The notes: generated from the sequence alone by a model not told the origin. A DNA stretch of 64,000 nucleotides from RUG11237 sp050874665 (GCA_050874665.1 JBNMLC010000003.1:1-64000); one strand, 5' to 3'. Numbered from the stretch's first letter, positions 54,435 to 63,190 are shown. Numbers and translations: made by a program.

Positions 54435-54770
54435 ATAGATAATTATTTCGTCTACTGCCCTCCCACATCACTTAGCATACTGTCCGCTACTGTGCGGTTC
54501 TTTAGATTTCGTAAACTATTAGATAATAACCAAGTATGAATGTATGTCCAAGTTTTGCTACTATTTTATTCGTGATTACTAAATCAAATACCCGCACCAT
54601 TCTCCAACAACCTTTTCTACTTACAAATAAACTCTTTTACTTTCCAATATTCTAACCCAAATACTTTGAGCATTCGGTACTTTGTCTTTTTTCCATTTTT
54701 CTGTCTATAAGTTCACGAAGTTTATAATTCAGATCTGTTCGATTTCCAAACGCATTTACCTAAGCGAACA
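54435..54770 (-). pseudogene. Decayed C-terminus of a group II intron maturase, with 3' intron remnant
   Basis: Minus-strand frames contain fragments of the maturase C-terminal region of group II intron reverse transcriptases: GLEYWKVKEF, then after a one-base shift SRKGCWRMV, ITNKIVAKLG and YYL, interrupted by stops. Past the reading-frame end, GAACCGCAC ... GTGATGTGGGAGGGC followed by ACGAAATAATTAT resembles the 3' end (domain V/VI region) of Clostridial group II introns as I remember it. Frameshift and stops show it is dead. The rest of the intron is absent. Recognition is by eye. Confidence 0.5.
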
Positions 54771-54784
54771 TATATTTTCACCAG

Positions 54785-54830
54785 AAAAAAGCCCTTAAAA
54801 TTATTGGAATATCCATAATTTCAAGGGCTT
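54785..54830 (-). terminator. Intrinsic terminator of rpsB-tsf
   Basis: Near-perfect long stem (AAGCCCTT-AAATTAT arms, 54789-54830), followed on the minus-strand transcript by six U. It lies 60 bases past the tsf stop and separates rpsB-tsf from the HXS island. Confidence 0.87.
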
Positions 54831-54886
54831 CTTCAAAGCTCGACTGTCTTAACCCAGACAGTGCGCCATTTTATTTATTTCGCTAA

Positions 54887-55816
54887 TTAGCCTAACTGTG
54901 CAGCAACTTCTGCAGCAAAGTCTGTTTCTACCTTTTCAATTCCTTCGCCTGTCTCAAAACGAACAAATTTTTTGATTTTAATCTTAGCATTGTTAGCTTT
55001 TGCAACTTCTTCTACATATTTGCTAACAACCTGTTTTCCATCTTCTGCTTTTACATATACCTGATCTAACAGACAGATTTCTTTTAATTCTTTGTTGATA
55101 CGTCCCATTACCATACCATCAATAATCTTATCATTAGCATCTGGTTTTTCATTCTTAGCCTGAGTTCTTAAGATTTCTTTTTCTTTTTCGATATAAGCAG
55201 CATCTACTTCATCTCTGCTTGTATAAAGTGGTTTTAATGCTGCTGCCTGCATAGCTACATTTTTAGCCATTTCTTTTACTGCATCGTTCACAACATCTGT
55301 CTCAACATCGACTAAAACGCCAATCTTTCCACCTGCATGAATATAAGAAGCAACAAATCCGTTTTCTTCTGTGATTTTCTCAAATCTTCTGATATTCATG
55401 TTTTCTCCGATTACTGCAATCTGTGAAGCTAATACTTCATTTACAGTTTTGCTGTTATCTAATGCCCACGGTTCTGCCAAAAATGCTTCTACATCTGCCG
55501 CTGTTGTGTCTAACGCCTGTGCTGCTACTTCTGCTACATAGTTCTGGAATTTTTCGTTTTTCGCAACAAAGTCTGTTTCTGCATTTACTTCCACAACAAC
55601 TGCTTTTTTACCATCTTCTGTAAGAGCTGTTGTAACAATTCCTTCTGCTGCAACTCTTCCAGCCTTCTTCTGTGCTGTTGCAAGACCTTTTTCACGCAAG
55701 AATTCAACTGCTTTCTCCATGTCACCTTCTGTGGCATTTAAAGCTTTCTTGCAATCCATCATACCTGCGCCAGTCATTTCTCTTAATTCTTTTACCATTC
55801 CTGCTGTAATAGCCAT
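54887..55816 (-). CDS. tsf: Elongation factor Ts
   Basis: Nucleotide exchange factor for EF-Tu. The N-terminal motif VKELREMTGAGMMDCKKAL (residues 9-27) and the core TDFVAKNE near 81 are typical. 309 residues. It follows rpsB by 31 bases with GGAGGAATAT ahead of ATG and ends the operon. Confidence 0.97.
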   Translation of the reverse strand: MAITAGMVKELREMTGAGMMDCKKALNATEGDMEKAVEFLREKGLATAQKKAGRVAAEGIVTTALTEDGKKAVVVEVNAETDFVAKNEKFQNYVAEVAAQALDTTAADVEAFLAEPWALDNSKTVNEVLASQIAVIGENMNIRRFEKITEENGFVASYIHAGGKIGVLVDVETDVVNDAVKEMAKNVAMQAAALKPLYTSRDEVDAAYIEKEKEILRTQAKNEKPDANDKIIDGMVMGRINKELKEICLLDQVYVKAEDGKQVVSKYVEEVAKANNAKIKIKKFVRFETGEGIEKVETDFAAEVAAQLG

Positions 55817-55847
55817 TTTTATATTCCTCCGTTTATGAATGATGTAA

Positions 55848-56585
55848 TTATTCTGCTACTGTTTCTTCCACTTCTTCTACAGCTTCTTCTGTAGCGAACT
55901 GTTCACCCTGATTAGCTTCGATTACAGCATCTGCCATCTTAGAAACGATTAATTTAACTGCACGAATTGCATCATCATTACCTGGAATTACATAATCTAA
56001 TTCTTCTGGATCACAGTTAGTATCAGCGATACCGATCAATGGAATTCCTAATGTATGTGCTTCCTGAATACAGATTCTTTCCTTCTTAGGATCTACAACA
56101 AAGATAGCATCCGGAAGTTTCTTCATGTTCTTGATACCACCAAGGTTCTTTTCCAATTTAGCAAGCTCTTTCTTTAATTCGATTACTTCCTTCTTTGGAA
56201 GAACATCTGCTGTTCCATCTTCCATCATTGTTTCGATTTCTTTTAATTTTGCACATCTTTGCTGGATAGTTTTGAAGTTTGTTAACATACCTCCTAACCA
56301 TCTTTCATTTACATAGTACATTCCACAACGTTCTGCTTCTGTCTTAATTGCATCCTGAGCCTGTTTCTTTGTACCAACAAAAAGAATTGTACCACCATCT
56401 GCTGCAATATCAGAGATTGCCTTGTATGCTTCATCTACTTTTCCTACAGATTTCTGTAAGTCAATGATATAAATACCATTTCTTTCTGTGTAGATGTATT
56501 CTGCCATCTTAGGGTTCCATCTTCTTGTCTGATGTCCAAAATGTACACCTGCTTCAAGTAACTGTTTCATTGAAATAACGCTCAT
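55848..56585 (-). CDS. rpsB: 30S ribosomal protein S2
   Basis: Ribosomal protein S2: MKQLLEAGVHFGHQTRRWNP (first residues), FVGTKKQAQDAI near 68 and LPDAIFVVDPKKE near 156, with an acidic tail rich in Glu. 245 residues. First gene of the rpsB-tsf operon, preceded by a strong promoter and a 100-base leader. Confidence 0.97.
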   Translation of the reverse strand: MSVISMKQLLEAGVHFGHQTRRWNPKMAEYIYTERNGIYIIDLQKSVGKVDEAYKAISDIAADGGTILFVGTKKQAQDAIKTEAERCGMYYVNERWLGGMLTNFKTIQQRCAKLKEIETMMEDGTADVLPKKEVIELKKELAKLEKNLGGIKNMKKLPDAIFVVDPKKERICIQEAHTLGIPLIGIADTNCDPEELDYVIPGNDDAIRAVKLIVSKMADAVIEANQGEQFATEEAVEEVEETVAE

Positions 56586-56695
56586 TTTCTTTCCTCCATT
56601 TGGTTGTTTTCGTTCATGTGCTTCCGATTACCAACAGACCACCTTTGAAAAAGGCACCAATCTGAAATCCACACATGTGTTTTTTTGCCTTTGGT

Positions 56696-56724
56696 ATTAT
56701 ATCACAAGCATTTTATAAATGCAA
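56696..56724 (-). promoter_or_regulatory. Promoter of rpsB-tsf
   Basis: Minus-strand TTGCAT (56719-56724), 17-base spacer, TATAAT (56696-56701) with TG-A just before (extended -10). The 100-base leader contains AAGGTGGTCTGTTGG, which may be a structured S2 leader; autoregulation is inferred from other bacteria. Confidence 0.82.
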
Positions 56725-56729
56725 CAGCT

Positions 56730-57824
56730 TTATAATAACTTTCCTTGATTTTTAGCGATTTCTAATAAGCTTTGGTTTTTCTTATTCAAAGAGCCAAATT
56801 CTTTTAATGTGCAATATACTGTTTTACATTGCTCCATGCATTGCAAGGCCTGTCTGTATTTCTCCTCGCTGATTGGTTCAAATGCCTTCTCTGTATAGAC
56901 ATGGTCTGAAAGTTCTTTTGCCAGAATACAATCCACATCATTCGCATGAAGCACACCTGTTGCAAAAGGAATCCCTTGCCTTTGCAATTTTCGATACAGT
57001 GAGATTCCACTGCCATTTCCACCAATAACGAATACCTCCGGTCTGCCTTCCACCTTAGGCAATTCTACGCATCCAAATTCGGCATTGTAGGTTCCCTTGT
57101 GCACTCCATACAATTCGTTTATATAAGAAGAGCAAAAAATTTCTTCCGGTGTACCGTATTTTGCAATCGTATCTCCACATACACACACCACTTGATCTGA
57201 TATTTTCTGAGCCAAATCAAGTTCATGCAATGACATGATAACCGCAAGTTGTTTTTCTTTGACCATTTCTTTTAATATAGAAAGAAGCTCTAATTTATGG
57301 CGAATATCCAAAAACGAGGTAGGCTCGTCTAACACAATCAGCTCCGGTTCCTGACAAATTGCCCTTGCAAGAAGAATCTTTTGCCTCTGCCCATCACTGA
57401 TTTCCAGGAAATCCCTTGCAGCCAGTTCTGTAACATTTACCAGTTCCATCGCCTCTTTTACCTTCTTTTTATCCTCCCTGCTTAAAATCCCCAATCCTCC
57501 CGTATAGGGATATCTGCCCATGCTTATTATTTCTTCACAGGTCATCAGTTCCGGTTGCAGCCTTTCTGTCATAACCGCCGACTGCTTTTTTGCCATTTCT
57601 TTGTCCGTTAATTTATCCACAGACTGTTTTCCTATATAAATTGCTCCACTTATAAGAGGCAATTGTCGGATAATACTTTTTAATATAGTAGATTTTCCTG
57701 CTCCATTCGGTCCGATTAAAGTAACTATTTCCCCCTTTTCCACCTGCAAGGTAATCTCCCGAATCAACGGTTTTCTCCCATATCCAACCGCCATATGCTC
57801 TGTAAATAGAAATTTTTGTTCCAT
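56730..57824 (-). CDS. ABC transporter ATPase for corrinoid/iron-type import, with C-terminal extension
   Basis: BtuD/FecE-type ATPase: Walker A GPNGAGKST near residue 39, ABC signature ISDGQRQKILLARAI near 142 and Walker B LIVLDEPTSF. Residues 1-255 make the ATPase; an extra 110-residue C-terminal domain starts at EVFVIGGNGSGISLYRK and looks like a small Rossmann-type domain with no catalytic motif. It pairs with the adjacent permease (gap 31 bases) and binding protein. Because the operon starts with a cobalamin riboswitch, a B12 or cobamide importer is the best guess. Confidence 0.85.
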   Translation of the reverse strand: MEQKFLFTEHMAVGYGRKPLIREITLQVEKGEIVTLIGPNGAGKSTILKSIIRQLPLISGAIYIGKQSVDKLTDKEMAKKQSAVMTERLQPELMTCEEIISMGRYPYTGGLGILSREDKKKVKEAMELVNVTELAARDFLEISDGQRQKILLARAICQEPELIVLDEPTSFLDIRHKLELLSILKEMVKEKQLAVIMSLHELDLAQKISDQVVCVCGDTIAKYGTPEEIFCSSYINELYGVHKGTYNAEFGCVELPKVEGRPEVFVIGGNGSGISLYRKLQRQGIPFATGVLHANDVDCILAKELSDHVYTEKAFEPISEEKYRQALQCMEQCKTVYCTLKEFGSLNKKNQSLLEIAKNQGKLL

Positions 57825-57855
57825 ACTTCCTCCTGCCAGTTTTGTTGACCAACCT

Positions 57856-58893
57856 TTACTTAGCTACTGCACCCTTTTTTCGAACCATGACATAAATAAC
57901 AATCGGCGCCCCAAATACAGCTGTTACCGAACTGATACTAAGCTCCGTAGGTGCAAATACCGTTCTGGCAATAAGATCGCAAAAAAGACAGAATACGGCA
58001 CCTCCCAGAAAACAGGCCGGAATTACCAGAATTGGTTTCGCCGTCTTAAGCATACTCTTTACGATATGAGGAACCGCAATTCCAACAAATGAAATCGGCC
58101 CTGCAAAGGCCGTTACACATGCTGCCAGAATGCTGGATAACAAAATCATTAGCACCCGCAGTAGTTTGATATTTACTCCAAGATTTTTTGCATATGCCTC
58201 TCCCAATTGACAGGCGCTGATTGGCTTTGACATAAAAAATGTAATCAGCGTTACAGGTAAGACCACCATTGCCATAATACCCACTTTATCCCAGCCGATA
58301 CCAGAAAAGCTCCCCATCGACCAATTGTGCAGGTTTACAATATTAGAATCCTCCGCAAAGGTAACGATAAATTCTGTTATCGCAGAGCAGATATATCCAA
58401 TCATGACTCCACAAATAACCAGCATAGACATTTTGTGTACTTTTCTGGAAACCGCCAGGACAAATCCCATTGCCAACATGGCACCTGCAAACGCAGCCAA
58501 AATCATAAGATACGAATTAAGTATTCTTCCTCTTCCAAGCATAACAACCATTGCAATGGCAACCATCAATTTTGCTCCGGAAGAAATTCCCAACACAAAG
58601 GGACCTGCAATGGGATTTCCAAAAAATGTCTGCAATAAAAATCCAGCCACCGACAGTGCCCCTCCAAGAAGCATTGCTGACAATATTCTTGGCAGCCGGA
58701 TATCCCAGACAATATGAAAAGCCGTCTGCTCTCCCTTTTTTTGTATTAAAATGAATGTAATTTCTTTCACTGTCAGATTTACACTTCCAGAATTTACATT
58801 CCACACACATAAAATGCCTAAAAGTATTATCAATATCAAAAAAGAGATTGTGTATCGAATATACGTTTTATTGTTTCGTTCTGTCCTTTTCAT
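57856..58893 (-). CDS. FecCD-type ABC transporter permease
   Basis: 345-residue membrane protein of the BtuC/FecCD family with about ten helices and the conserved GAxLSVAGFLLQTFFGNPIAGPFVLGIS-type loop (seen in short form near residues 75-105: GFLLQTFFGNPIAGP) and PHIVKSML cytoplasmic coupling helix. I start at ATG 58893 with AAAGGTGAGCTG upstream. It lies between the ATPase and binding protein genes. Confidence 0.92.
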   Translation of the reverse strand: MKRTERNNKTYIRYTISFLILIILLGILCVWNVNSGSVNLTVKEITFILIQKKGEQTAFHIVWDIRLPRILSAMLLGGALSVAGFLLQTFFGNPIAGPFVLGISSGAKLMVAIAMVVMLGRGRILNSYLMILAAFAGAMLAMGFVLAVSRKVHKMSMLVICGVMIGYICSAITEFIVTFAEDSNIVNLHNWSMGSFSGIGWDKVGIMAMVVLPVTLITFFMSKPISACQLGEAYAKNLGVNIKLLRVLMILLSSILAACVTAFAGPISFVGIAVPHIVKSMLKTAKPILVIPACFLGGAVFCLFCDLIARTVFAPTELSISSVTAVFGAPIVIYVMVRKKGAVAK

Positions 58894-58940
58894 CAGCTCA
58901 CCTTTCAACTATGATTCCTTCGTATCATGCTTTCCTTTTT

Positions 58941-60104
58941 TTATTGCAGTTGATAAATGAATTTTGTTGTCTCCCCATTTTTTGCCTCTCCTGTTACCAT
59001 TTTATGGATATCTTCAATCATATCTCCAATTCCCGTTGTCTGCTGAAACATATTTTTTTGTGTGCACCAGACGTTTCCCTCCTGTACTGCTTTAAAATCT
59101 TTTAGCAGCTCACTTTTTAACAGTAGCTCTTCTCTGGTTTTTATCTCTCCATCAATCGTACTATTATAAATCAAATAGTCTGCTTCCTTTGCTTCTTTAT
59201 AAAATGCTTCCATCTGCATATTTATTGTAGATAATGAATTTTCCCCCTGTAAATCGCATGGTACATAATTTGCGCCCGCCATTTGAATCATTTTTGCAAC
59301 ATAATCTTTGGATTTTCTCACATTAACTGAACCGTTCGAATTGATATAAAAAAAAGCCACTGTCTTTCCCGTGCTTTTTTCATTGTCTAAAGCCTTTAGC
59401 TTTATCAATTGTTCTGCAAAATACTGTTCTGCTTCCTTTTCTTTTCCCAAAAGTACACCATATAGTTTTATCCACTCCATTCTGCCCATTGGATCACTTT
59501 CATAACTAGAACGCTCCACTAAGACTGGAATATTTAATTTTTCTAACTGTTCTTTCACCTCAGGTGTATGATAAATCATCGTAGATTCCACAGCCAAGTC
59601 ACAGCCCTCCGCTAAAATCAGCTCATAATCCGGTGCACTGTATTTTCCGGCATACAAAATTTTTCCTTCTTCCATTGCCCGTTTTGCTTCCTCAATATAC
59701 CACCCCTGACTTGTAGTTCCCGACAAGCGAATATTCTTTATTCCATCCAGTGCCCGAAATAAATCCATTGCAGACGTTGCCACCAGATAAATATTTTCCA
59801 AAGGCTGCTGCAAAATCACAACGTCCTCTTCCAAACCAGATGGTGTGTCTGCATTTTCCGGCACAAGCAAAAATCGACCGCCATCTTTGATTGTAATCAA
59901 TGCATAACCGTCTTCATAATAATCCACAGTAAATTGATTTGCATATTCTAACTGCATACTGTGGTCAATATTCATTTCTTTCCACGCTATCTGTTCTTTT
60001 GCATGTTCTGTTTTTTCCACCCCCTTGTGCATACCACATGCAGTCAGGAGAGTGGAAAAAAGTAACAGAGTCATCCAAAGAACTATCTTTTTTTGTTTCT
60101 TCAT
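58941..60104 (-). CDS. Substrate-binding lipoprotein of the corrinoid-type ABC transporter
   Basis: 387-residue lipoprotein: signal peptide and lipobox LLTAC (Cys23). The mature part has the two-lobe form of BtuF/FecB proteins (helical backbone region near 190-210) with motifs IKNIRLSGTTSQGWY, ILYAGKYSAPDYELILAEGCDLAVEST and TVAFFYINSNGSV. Its start overlaps the two-repeat lipoprotein gene by 4 bases. The ligand is not certain; cobamide, haem and siderophores all fit the family. The riboswitch favours corrinoid. Confidence 0.85.
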   Translation of the reverse strand: MKKQKKIVLWMTLLLFSTLLTACGMHKGVEKTEHAKEQIAWKEMNIDHSMQLEYANQFTVDYYEDGYALITIKDGGRFLLVPENADTPSGLEEDVVILQQPLENIYLVATSAMDLFRALDGIKNIRLSGTTSQGWYIEEAKRAMEEGKILYAGKYSAPDYELILAEGCDLAVESTMIYHTPEVKEQLEKLNIPVLVERSSYESDPMGRMEWIKLYGVLLGKEKEAEQYFAEQLIKLKALDNEKSTGKTVAFFYINSNGSVNVRKSKDYVAKMIQMAGANYVPCDLQGENSLSTINMQMEAFYKEAKEADYLIYNSTIDGEIKTREELLLKSELLKDFKAVQEGNVWCTQKNMFQQTTGIGDMIEDIHKMVTGEAKNGETTKFIYQLQ

Positions 60105-61015
60105 TCTTGAACCCTTATAATCGTATTAGAATCAAACTTTAGTTTATATTCTATTTCATGAGGAGTACTCATTGCTGTAGTGTCAGCCGACACGGAAAGT
60201 TCTTGATCAAATGCTGCCACGGGTATTTCAAAAGTAGAATTTCCTTCTGTATTAATCGGAAGAATTTTCTCTCCATCTACCACCATATAATCATAATTTG
60301 AACTACTCCAGATAATGGTTGCATACCCTTTGCCTTCACGGACATCAAATGCCGCAGGCGAACTCACGTTTGCTCTTCCAGAACCACCTGAGAGTTCTAC
60401 TTCCACAGTATACGCTCCATCTTCCAATGAAAGCGTTTCCACGGTGGTCATAGAATGATTCACAAAAGCTTCCTGTGGCAAAGAATCGGAACGGAATACC
60501 AAAACCCTGTCATACCACTTTTCTTTTCGTTTACTAAATGCGGAACAATCTATCCCCATATCCAACGCCTCTACCGGAATCGTAAATGTGTGTTCTCCAT
60601 TTTCATTTTCTACATATGGAATATAGTCATCTTCCTCTGCCTTTACAGCCTCTTCTCCAGTTCCCATATATACTTGCAGATAACCTGTTCCATTCATTGT
60701 CATGACTGCCACCATAGTTCCATTTTCTACTTTAAGCTCACAACTAGTAATGTGAAACATGGAGGAACTAGAATCCACGGTCACAGGATATACACCGTCC
60801 TTCAATTCTGTAGCATATACTGGTGTCATTCCTTCCTCTACCACGCTTTTTGCTTCTGTCATCTCATCCGCTGTGGCAACCTGGCTTTCATCTTTTCCAT
60901 TCTCTGCTACACTTTCTGCCACTTCTTTTTCTGTTGTCGTATCCGCACCACAACCCGTCATGAGCTGAGCCATAATCAGTGTTGCCATTAAGAATACTAT
61001 TTTTATTTTTTTCAT
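60101..61015 (-). CDS. Lipoprotein with two NEAT-like repeats
   Basis: 304-residue lipoprotein, lipobox MTGC (signal peptide MKKIKIVFLMATLIMA). Start ATG 61015 is chosen by spacing from AAGGA. The mature part has two beta-sandwich repeats, each opening L-K/E-D-G-x-Y-x-V (LKDGVYPVTVDSSSS and LEDGAYTVEVELSGG) and ending with TFTIPV / TFEIPV, like NEAT domains that bind haem. A clear haem-binding Tyr motif (YxxxY) is not obvious. It likely passes ligand to the binding protein. Confidence 0.68.
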   Translation of the reverse strand: MKKIKIVFLMATLIMAQLMTGCGADTTTEKEVAESVAENGKDESQVATADEMTEAKSVVEEGMTPVYATELKDGVYPVTVDSSSSMFHITSCELKVENGTMVAVMTMNGTGYLQVYMGTGEEAVKAEEDDYIPYVENENGEHTFTIPVEALDMGIDCSAFSKRKEKWYDRVLVFRSDSLPQEAFVNHSMTTVETLSLEDGAYTVEVELSGGSGRANVSSPAAFDVREGKGYATIIWSSSNYDYMVVDGEKILPINTEGNSTFEIPVAAFDQELSVSADTTAMSTPHEIEYKLKFDSNTIIRVQE

Positions 61016-61045
61016 TTTATCCATTCCTTTTTGCACTTTAAAATA

Positions 61046-61090
61046 TTTTAGCAATAGAAAGCAGACTCTTGTGTCTTTCTATTGCTAAAA
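61046..61090 (-). terminator. Hairpin between cbiK-like and lipoprotein genes
   Basis: Sixteen-base stem TTTTAGCAATAGAAAG / CTTTCTATTGCTAAAA, then AUAUUUU on the transcript. It lies 30 bases upstream of the next start and may weaken read-through from the first gene to the rest of the operon. Confidence 0.7.
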
Positions 61091-61107
61091 CCATCGTAAT
61101 TTTTTAA

Positions 61108-62169
61108 TTATTCTGCCAAACTATCTATTGCTGCCTGTGCATGCTCTACAAATATATCCTGAATTGCCTCTAATTCACCTAATCCCTGAACTACACATTC
61201 CACTTCGTATCCGGCATCTTCAAATGTTTTTTTCCATGTACCATCTTCATCTCCAGCCATGTCATTGTTTGCATGATCGCCTGCTACAATCATAAGTGGC
61301 TGCAAGACAACTCGCTTATAATTGCCAGCCTGAACTTTTGCTAAAACATCATCTAATGACGGAGTAGCTTCTACCGTTCCTACATAATAATTTGTATAGC
61401 CTGCATCAGTTAACATATCCTGCATTTTAGAATACACTTTATTAGAATCAGCCTCTGTGCCATGTCCCATAAAACAGATTGCTGTTTCTCCATCATCATA
61501 TTCTGCTGTCGCTTCTGTAATTGCTTTCATTACCTTTTGAAAATCGTCATCACTTGTCAATAACGGTTCACCAACAGCAACCTTTTCAAAAGCATCTGAA
61601 TAATTTGCTACCTCTTCTACCAAATCATTGTATTCTAAGCCATTCATTAAGTGTGTCGGCTGAATCACTAACTTTTTAACACCATTATTCACTGCCCTGT
61701 CTAATGCTTCTTTTACATTGTCAATCGTAACATCATCTCTCTTTTTTACATGATCAATAATAATCTGGCTTGTAAATCCTCTTCTGACGGAATAATCTGT
61801 AAACGCTGCTTCAATTTTATTTTCAATGGCACCAATTGTCATACGTCTGTTATCATTGTAACTTGTACCAAAACTTACAACTAAAATTTCATTTTCTCCA
61901 ATTTCATCCTGATTTCTTGTGTTGTCCAAAGAAGCATCTCCTGTTTCATAATTTTCTTCTTCATCGGCTTCTTCACTATTTTCCGTTTCACTGGTTTCTT
62001 CTTCACCGACTTCTTGTTCACCGTTTTCCTCTGTCGTCTGATTTTCCTCTGTTGTCTGATTTTCTTCTGTCACAGTGTTGTCTGCCGGTTTCTCCGAACC
62101 ACAACCCGCCAGCACAATTGCTGACATTGCAAAAGCTGTAAGCAGTTTTGTCACGTTTTTCTTTTTCAT
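61108..62169 (-). CDS. cbiK: Exported sirohydrochlorin cobaltochelatase-like lipoprotein
   Basis: 353 residues. Lipobox LAGC (signal peptide MKKKNVTKLLTAFAMSAIVLAGC), then a Glu/Thr/Asn-rich spacer with TEENQT repeats at 33-90. Residues 95-353 match CbiK: SFGTSYNDNRRMTIGAIE, the metal-binding His in IQPTHLMNGLEYND and FMGHGTEAD, and VVLQPLMIVAGDHANNDMAGD. Normally CbiK inserts cobalt in the cytoplasm; here it is anchored outside the membrane, as for periplasmic CbiK of Desulfovibrio. It is the first gene behind the cobalamin riboswitch. Confidence 0.85.
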   Translation of the reverse strand: MKKKNVTKLLTAFAMSAIVLAGCGSEKPADNTVTEENQTTEENQTTEENGEQEVGEEETSETENSEEADEEENYETGDASLDNTRNQDEIGENEILVVSFGTSYNDNRRMTIGAIENKIEAAFTDYSVRRGFTSQIIIDHVKKRDDVTIDNVKEALDRAVNNGVKKLVIQPTHLMNGLEYNDLVEEVANYSDAFEKVAVGEPLLTSDDDFQKVMKAITEATAEYDDGETAICFMGHGTEADSNKVYSKMQDMLTDAGYTNYYVGTVEATPSLDDVLAKVQAGNYKRVVLQPLMIVAGDHANNDMAGDEDGTWKKTFEDAGYEVECVVQGLGELEAIQDIFVEHAQAAIDSLAE

Positions 62170-62379
62170 GTTACCTTTCCTCCTTCAATGATGTGGATTT
62201 TTCCACGTTACCTTGTATCACTACTTGAATATTTGAAATCGAAAAAGACATACAGAAAAACACCCCAGTATCCATGTACTGTGGTACAAACAGCTTACAG
62301 CTTATATATTTCATATCGTAAAAGCAAGCTAAGGTACGACCAGGTACTCGTGGTCCGGAATGTAACTTCCTGTACCAAT

Positions 62380-62545
62380 AACTGGCAGGTTTCCTGACTT
62401 GTAGCTCTATGTACACAACTGCCTTCCCAATTTCTCAGTGGCTGTTTCTATAAGTTCTGCACTCCTTACTTACAGTGACGAGTTCGTACCGGACTTTCAC
62501 CGGTTTCCCTTTTACCCCTTATTCCTATTCAGACCATATAGCTTA
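62380..62545 (-). promoter_or_regulatory. Cobalamin riboswitch
   Basis: On the minus strand conserved elements follow in order: AAGGGAAACCGGTG (P3 side), GTCCGGTACG, CGTCACTGTAA, AGCCACTG, TGGGAAGGC, and the B12 box AGTCAGGAAACCTGCC near 62385-62400. The expression platform (62171-62380) contains a long inverted repeat (GGTACAGGAAG ... CCTGGTCGTACC). Adenosyl- or methylcobalamin would repress the downstream chelatase-transporter genes. Protein-coding frames in this stretch are spurious. Confidence 0.93.
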
Positions 62546-62603
62546 TATCCTATGCTCTCTATTTATAAATAACGGCACCAATTATTTTATTCGATTTTGG
62601 GTT

Positions 62604-62632
62604 ATTATAACATACTCAATATGAAATCACAA
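62604..62632 (-). promoter_or_regulatory. Promoter of the cobalamin riboswitch operon
   Basis: Minus-strand TTGTGA (62627-62632), 17-base spacer, TATAAT (62604-62609). Transcription starts near 62597, giving a leader of about 430 bases containing the riboswitch. The promoter lies at the 3' end of the preceding gene. Confidence 0.78.
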
Positions 62633-63190
62633 GTCTGTTTTTCCTGGAAAGGCTTCTTTTAAATTAGTCCTGACCTGCACTAATTCTTCCGATCCCATTT
62701 CATTTTTCGGTGCCTGTATTTGTAAAAAAGCCACCGCTTTTCCTTGTATTTGATAAGCATAATAACAATAATAGCATTTTTTACTATGTCTAATCGGTAT
62801 CTTTGTTTCTTTTATTTTTAAAATACTATTTCGCTTCAAAATTTTCAAATTTCCACTCATGCCGATGAGATAATCTCTAGTAATATAAAAATGTTTTTCC
62901 GGCATAGATAAGGTCTCGTTTTCTGTCATCTGCAATTCTATCATTTTAAAGTCATACAATAACTGATAAAGTTTAAACTCTCTGCTACCTCTTATCAATA
63001 GTACCAAAGCCCCGCCAGAAACAATTACACCACATATCAGCAGCATATATGACCGTACCTCGTCCTTTAAAGTATTCTTCACAGGCATCTTCCACATTAC
63101 TACCAGCCACAACGAAGTAAGCACAAAACATATTAAGAACAATCTCCAATTCTTTTTTGTAGCATCTTTGTAGATTTTTTTTAACGTCAT
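62627..63190 (-). CDS. Unrecognised membrane protein with two N-terminal helices
   Basis: 187 residues. Two hydrophobic helices (residues 16-34, LFLICFVLTSLWLVVMW, and 47-66, YMLLICGVIVSGGALVLLI) are followed by a cytoplasmic part of about 120 residues with a beta-rich PH-like pattern (YITRDYLIGMSGNL, LKIKETKIPIRHSKKCYYCYYAYQIQ). No function is known. The ATG overlaps the ABC-F stop by 4 bases, so the pair is coupled. Confidence 0.62.
   Translation of the reverse strand: MTLKKIYKDATKKNWRLFLICFVLTSLWLVVMWKMPVKNTLKDEVRSYMLLICGVIVSGGALVLLIRGSREFKLYQLLYDFKMIELQMTENETLSMPEKHFYITRDYLIGMSGNLKILKRNSILKIKETKIPIRHSKKCYYCYYAYQIQGKAVAFLQIQAPKNEMGSEELVQVRTNLKEAFPGKTDL

Noticed and set aside
62171..62416. 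Open frame of 81 codons upstream of the chelatase gene
   Set aside because: It lies across the cobalamin riboswitch expression platform and B12 box, has no ribosome site and no protein similarity.
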